Origin: a bacterium
GTDB taxonomy: Bacteria > UBA10199 > DSSB01
Length of the DNA: 54,607 nucleotides
Assembly: GCA_035281585.1 (NCBI GenBank)
Contig: DATEDP010000117.1
Span: forward strand, 1 to 54,607
Reading direction: 5' to 3'
Shown here one piece after another: positions 51,120 through 54,607 of this stretch; positions within the stretch are counted from its first letter, which is position 1, and every line of letters starts with the position of its first letter. Position numbers and translations under genes: made by a program. A model generated the notes under the pieces. That model did not search any database and was not told where the DNA came from. It was given only the letters and a program-made list of their open reading frames with translations.

Positions 51120-51128
51120 AGAATAGTT

Positions 51129-51212
51129 GTAGGGGCGACCCTTGCGGTCGCCCCATCTACTTGAGGTGAAAGGAAAATCCGCGCATCGGGCACCCGCGAG
51201 GGGTGCCCCTAC
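51129..51212. repeat. Double-hairpin repeat element that carries the ndk stop codon
   Basis: 84 bases with 8-bp terminal inverted repeats GTAGGGGC (51129-51136) and GCCCCTAC (51205-51212). Inside each end is a strong hairpin: GGGGCGACC/GGTCGCCCC (51132-51154) and GGGCACCC/GGGTGCCC (51188-51208). It has the look of a small MITE-like or REP-type element. The minus-strand TAG of ndk (51211-51209) lies inside its right-hand terminal repeat. Confidence 0.75.
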
Positions 51213-51634
51213 CGCGAAAAAATTTCCGAATTCTCGAAGAAATACGAGACTTCAAACTTCGCCGTATCGGGGCCGTCGCTGCCGTGGACCGTGTTCTCCT
51301 CGATGTTGGAGGCGAGGTCCTTGCGGATGGTGCCGGGGGCGGCTTTGGCCGGATCGGTCGCGCCCATGATCTCGCGATTCTTGGCGATGGCGTTCTCGCC
51401 CTCGAGGACCGAGACCACGACCGGGCCGCGGGTCATGAACTTCACCAGGCTGGCGAAGAAGGGCCGCTCCTTGTGGACCGCGTAGAAGCCTTCGGCCTTC
51501 TTTTGGTCCATGTGGATCATCTTGGCGGCAATGACCTTGAGGCCGCCTTGCTCGAAGCGGCGGAAACATTCGCCGATCACGTTCTTTTCGACGCCGTCGG
51601 GCTTGATGATGGAGAGGGTGCGTTCCTTGGCCAT
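51209..51634 (-). CDS. ndk: Nucleoside diphosphate kinase
   Basis: 141 residues, normal length. It transfers the gamma phosphate from ATP to other NDPs through a phospho-His. Catalytic His117 lies in [16 protein letters not shown]; the N-terminal [18 protein letters not shown] and the [23 protein letters not shown] blocks (80-104) are typical. It follows sucD by 11 bases, which fits channelling of succinyl-CoA synthetase nucleotides. The last codons and the stop run into a repeat element, so the C-terminal two or three residues may have been changed by its insertion. Confidence 0.97.
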   Translation of the reverse strand: MAKERTLSIIKPDGVEKNVIGECFRRFEQGGLKVIAAKMIHMDQKKAEGFYAVHKERPFFASLVKFMTRGPVVVSVLEGENAIAKNREIMGATDPAKAAPGTIRKDLASNIEENTVHGSDGPDTAKFEVSYFFENSEIFSR

Positions 51635-51645
51635 AAAATTCCTTC

Positions 51646-52518
<873 letters not shown>

Positions 52519-52519
52519 A

Positions 52520-54606
<2,087 letters not shown>

Positions 54607-54607
54607 T

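Overview
The window is a densely packed, GC-rich stretch of a Gram-negative bacterial chromosome with about 48 protein genes. No rRNA, tRNA, CRISPR array, insertion sequence or prophage was seen, and no gene-free gap exceeds 300 bases. Outer-membrane barrel proteins, a LolA-like carrier, lipoproteins, Cys-rich and thrombospondin-type-3-like secreted proteins, kinase-ATPase-TPR signalling proteins and an mdh-sucC-sucD-ndk operon together suggest a deltaproteobacterial or myxobacterial-type lineage. That placement is inference; there is no 16S gene or ribosomal protein here.

Layout. 1-1.4 kb: a periplasmic LTxxQ (Spy/CnrX-like) protein, an ECF sigma factor and its probable anti-sigma. 1.4-5.2 kb: a malic enzyme with an N-terminal ACT domain, the methionine-salvage trio mtnB-mtnD-mtnC and a small lipoprotein. 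5.3-9.8 kb: propionyl-CoA-type carboxyltransferase, a biotin carboxylase and a biotin carrier protein, interrupted by a mucin-like secreted protein on the other strand. 9.8-14.2 kb: a DUF1302 outer-membrane protein and a LolA-like protein, divergent from a LolD/MacB-like ATPase plus FtsX-type permease. 14.2-24.6 kb: a four-gene, minus-strand, translationally coupled operon for a polyunsaturated-fatty-acid-synthase-like (Pfa-like) machine: enoyl reductase PfaD, a KS-AT-ACP-ACP-KR protein, a FabA-type double dehydratase, and a PKS-type dehydratase fused to an acylglycerolphosphate-acyltransferase-like domain. 24.9-31.2 kb: divergent from it, a second carboxyltransferase (acetyl-CoA type by its specificity residue), a 66-residue small subunit, a second biotin carrier, a second malic enzyme, a membrane sulfatase-fold protein and a PolB-type exonuclease. 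31.2-36.6 kb: surface and secreted proteins and a PPK2 kinase. 36.7-45 kb: two kinase-ATPase-TPR paralogs flanking maf, dus and a MazEF-like toxin-antitoxin pair. 45.1-49.2 kb: BolA, CGFS glutaredoxin, DEAD-box helicase, EEP hydrolase, methyltransferase. 49.2-54.6 kb: a beta-helix-like secreted protein, an ArsC/Spx-like protein, ndk, sucD, sucC and mdh.

The most interesting region is 9.8-30 kb. It reads as a lipid island: malonyl-CoA supply (acetyl-CoA carboxylase), probable reductant supply (malic enzyme), an iterative fatty-acid or polyketide synthase with its own acyltransferase for release onto a lipid head group, and next to it an inner-membrane ABC system, a periplasmic LolA-like carrier and an outer-membrane barrel that could move the product outward. 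The synthase is unusually small. It has only two ACPs, no KS-chain-length-factor protein and no phosphopantetheinyl transferase in the window, and its PKS-type dehydratase has moved from the KR protein to the acyltransferase protein. The product cannot be read from the sequence.

The single biotin carboxylase at 7.8 kb probably serves both carboxyltransferase/carrier pairs. Several non-coding signals also stand out: a perfect palindromic operator over the toxin-antitoxin promoter, a hairpin just before the ACT-malic enzyme start codon, palindromes in the divergent pfaD/carboxyltransferase spacer, and two multi-hairpin repeat elements with perfect terminal inverted repeats.
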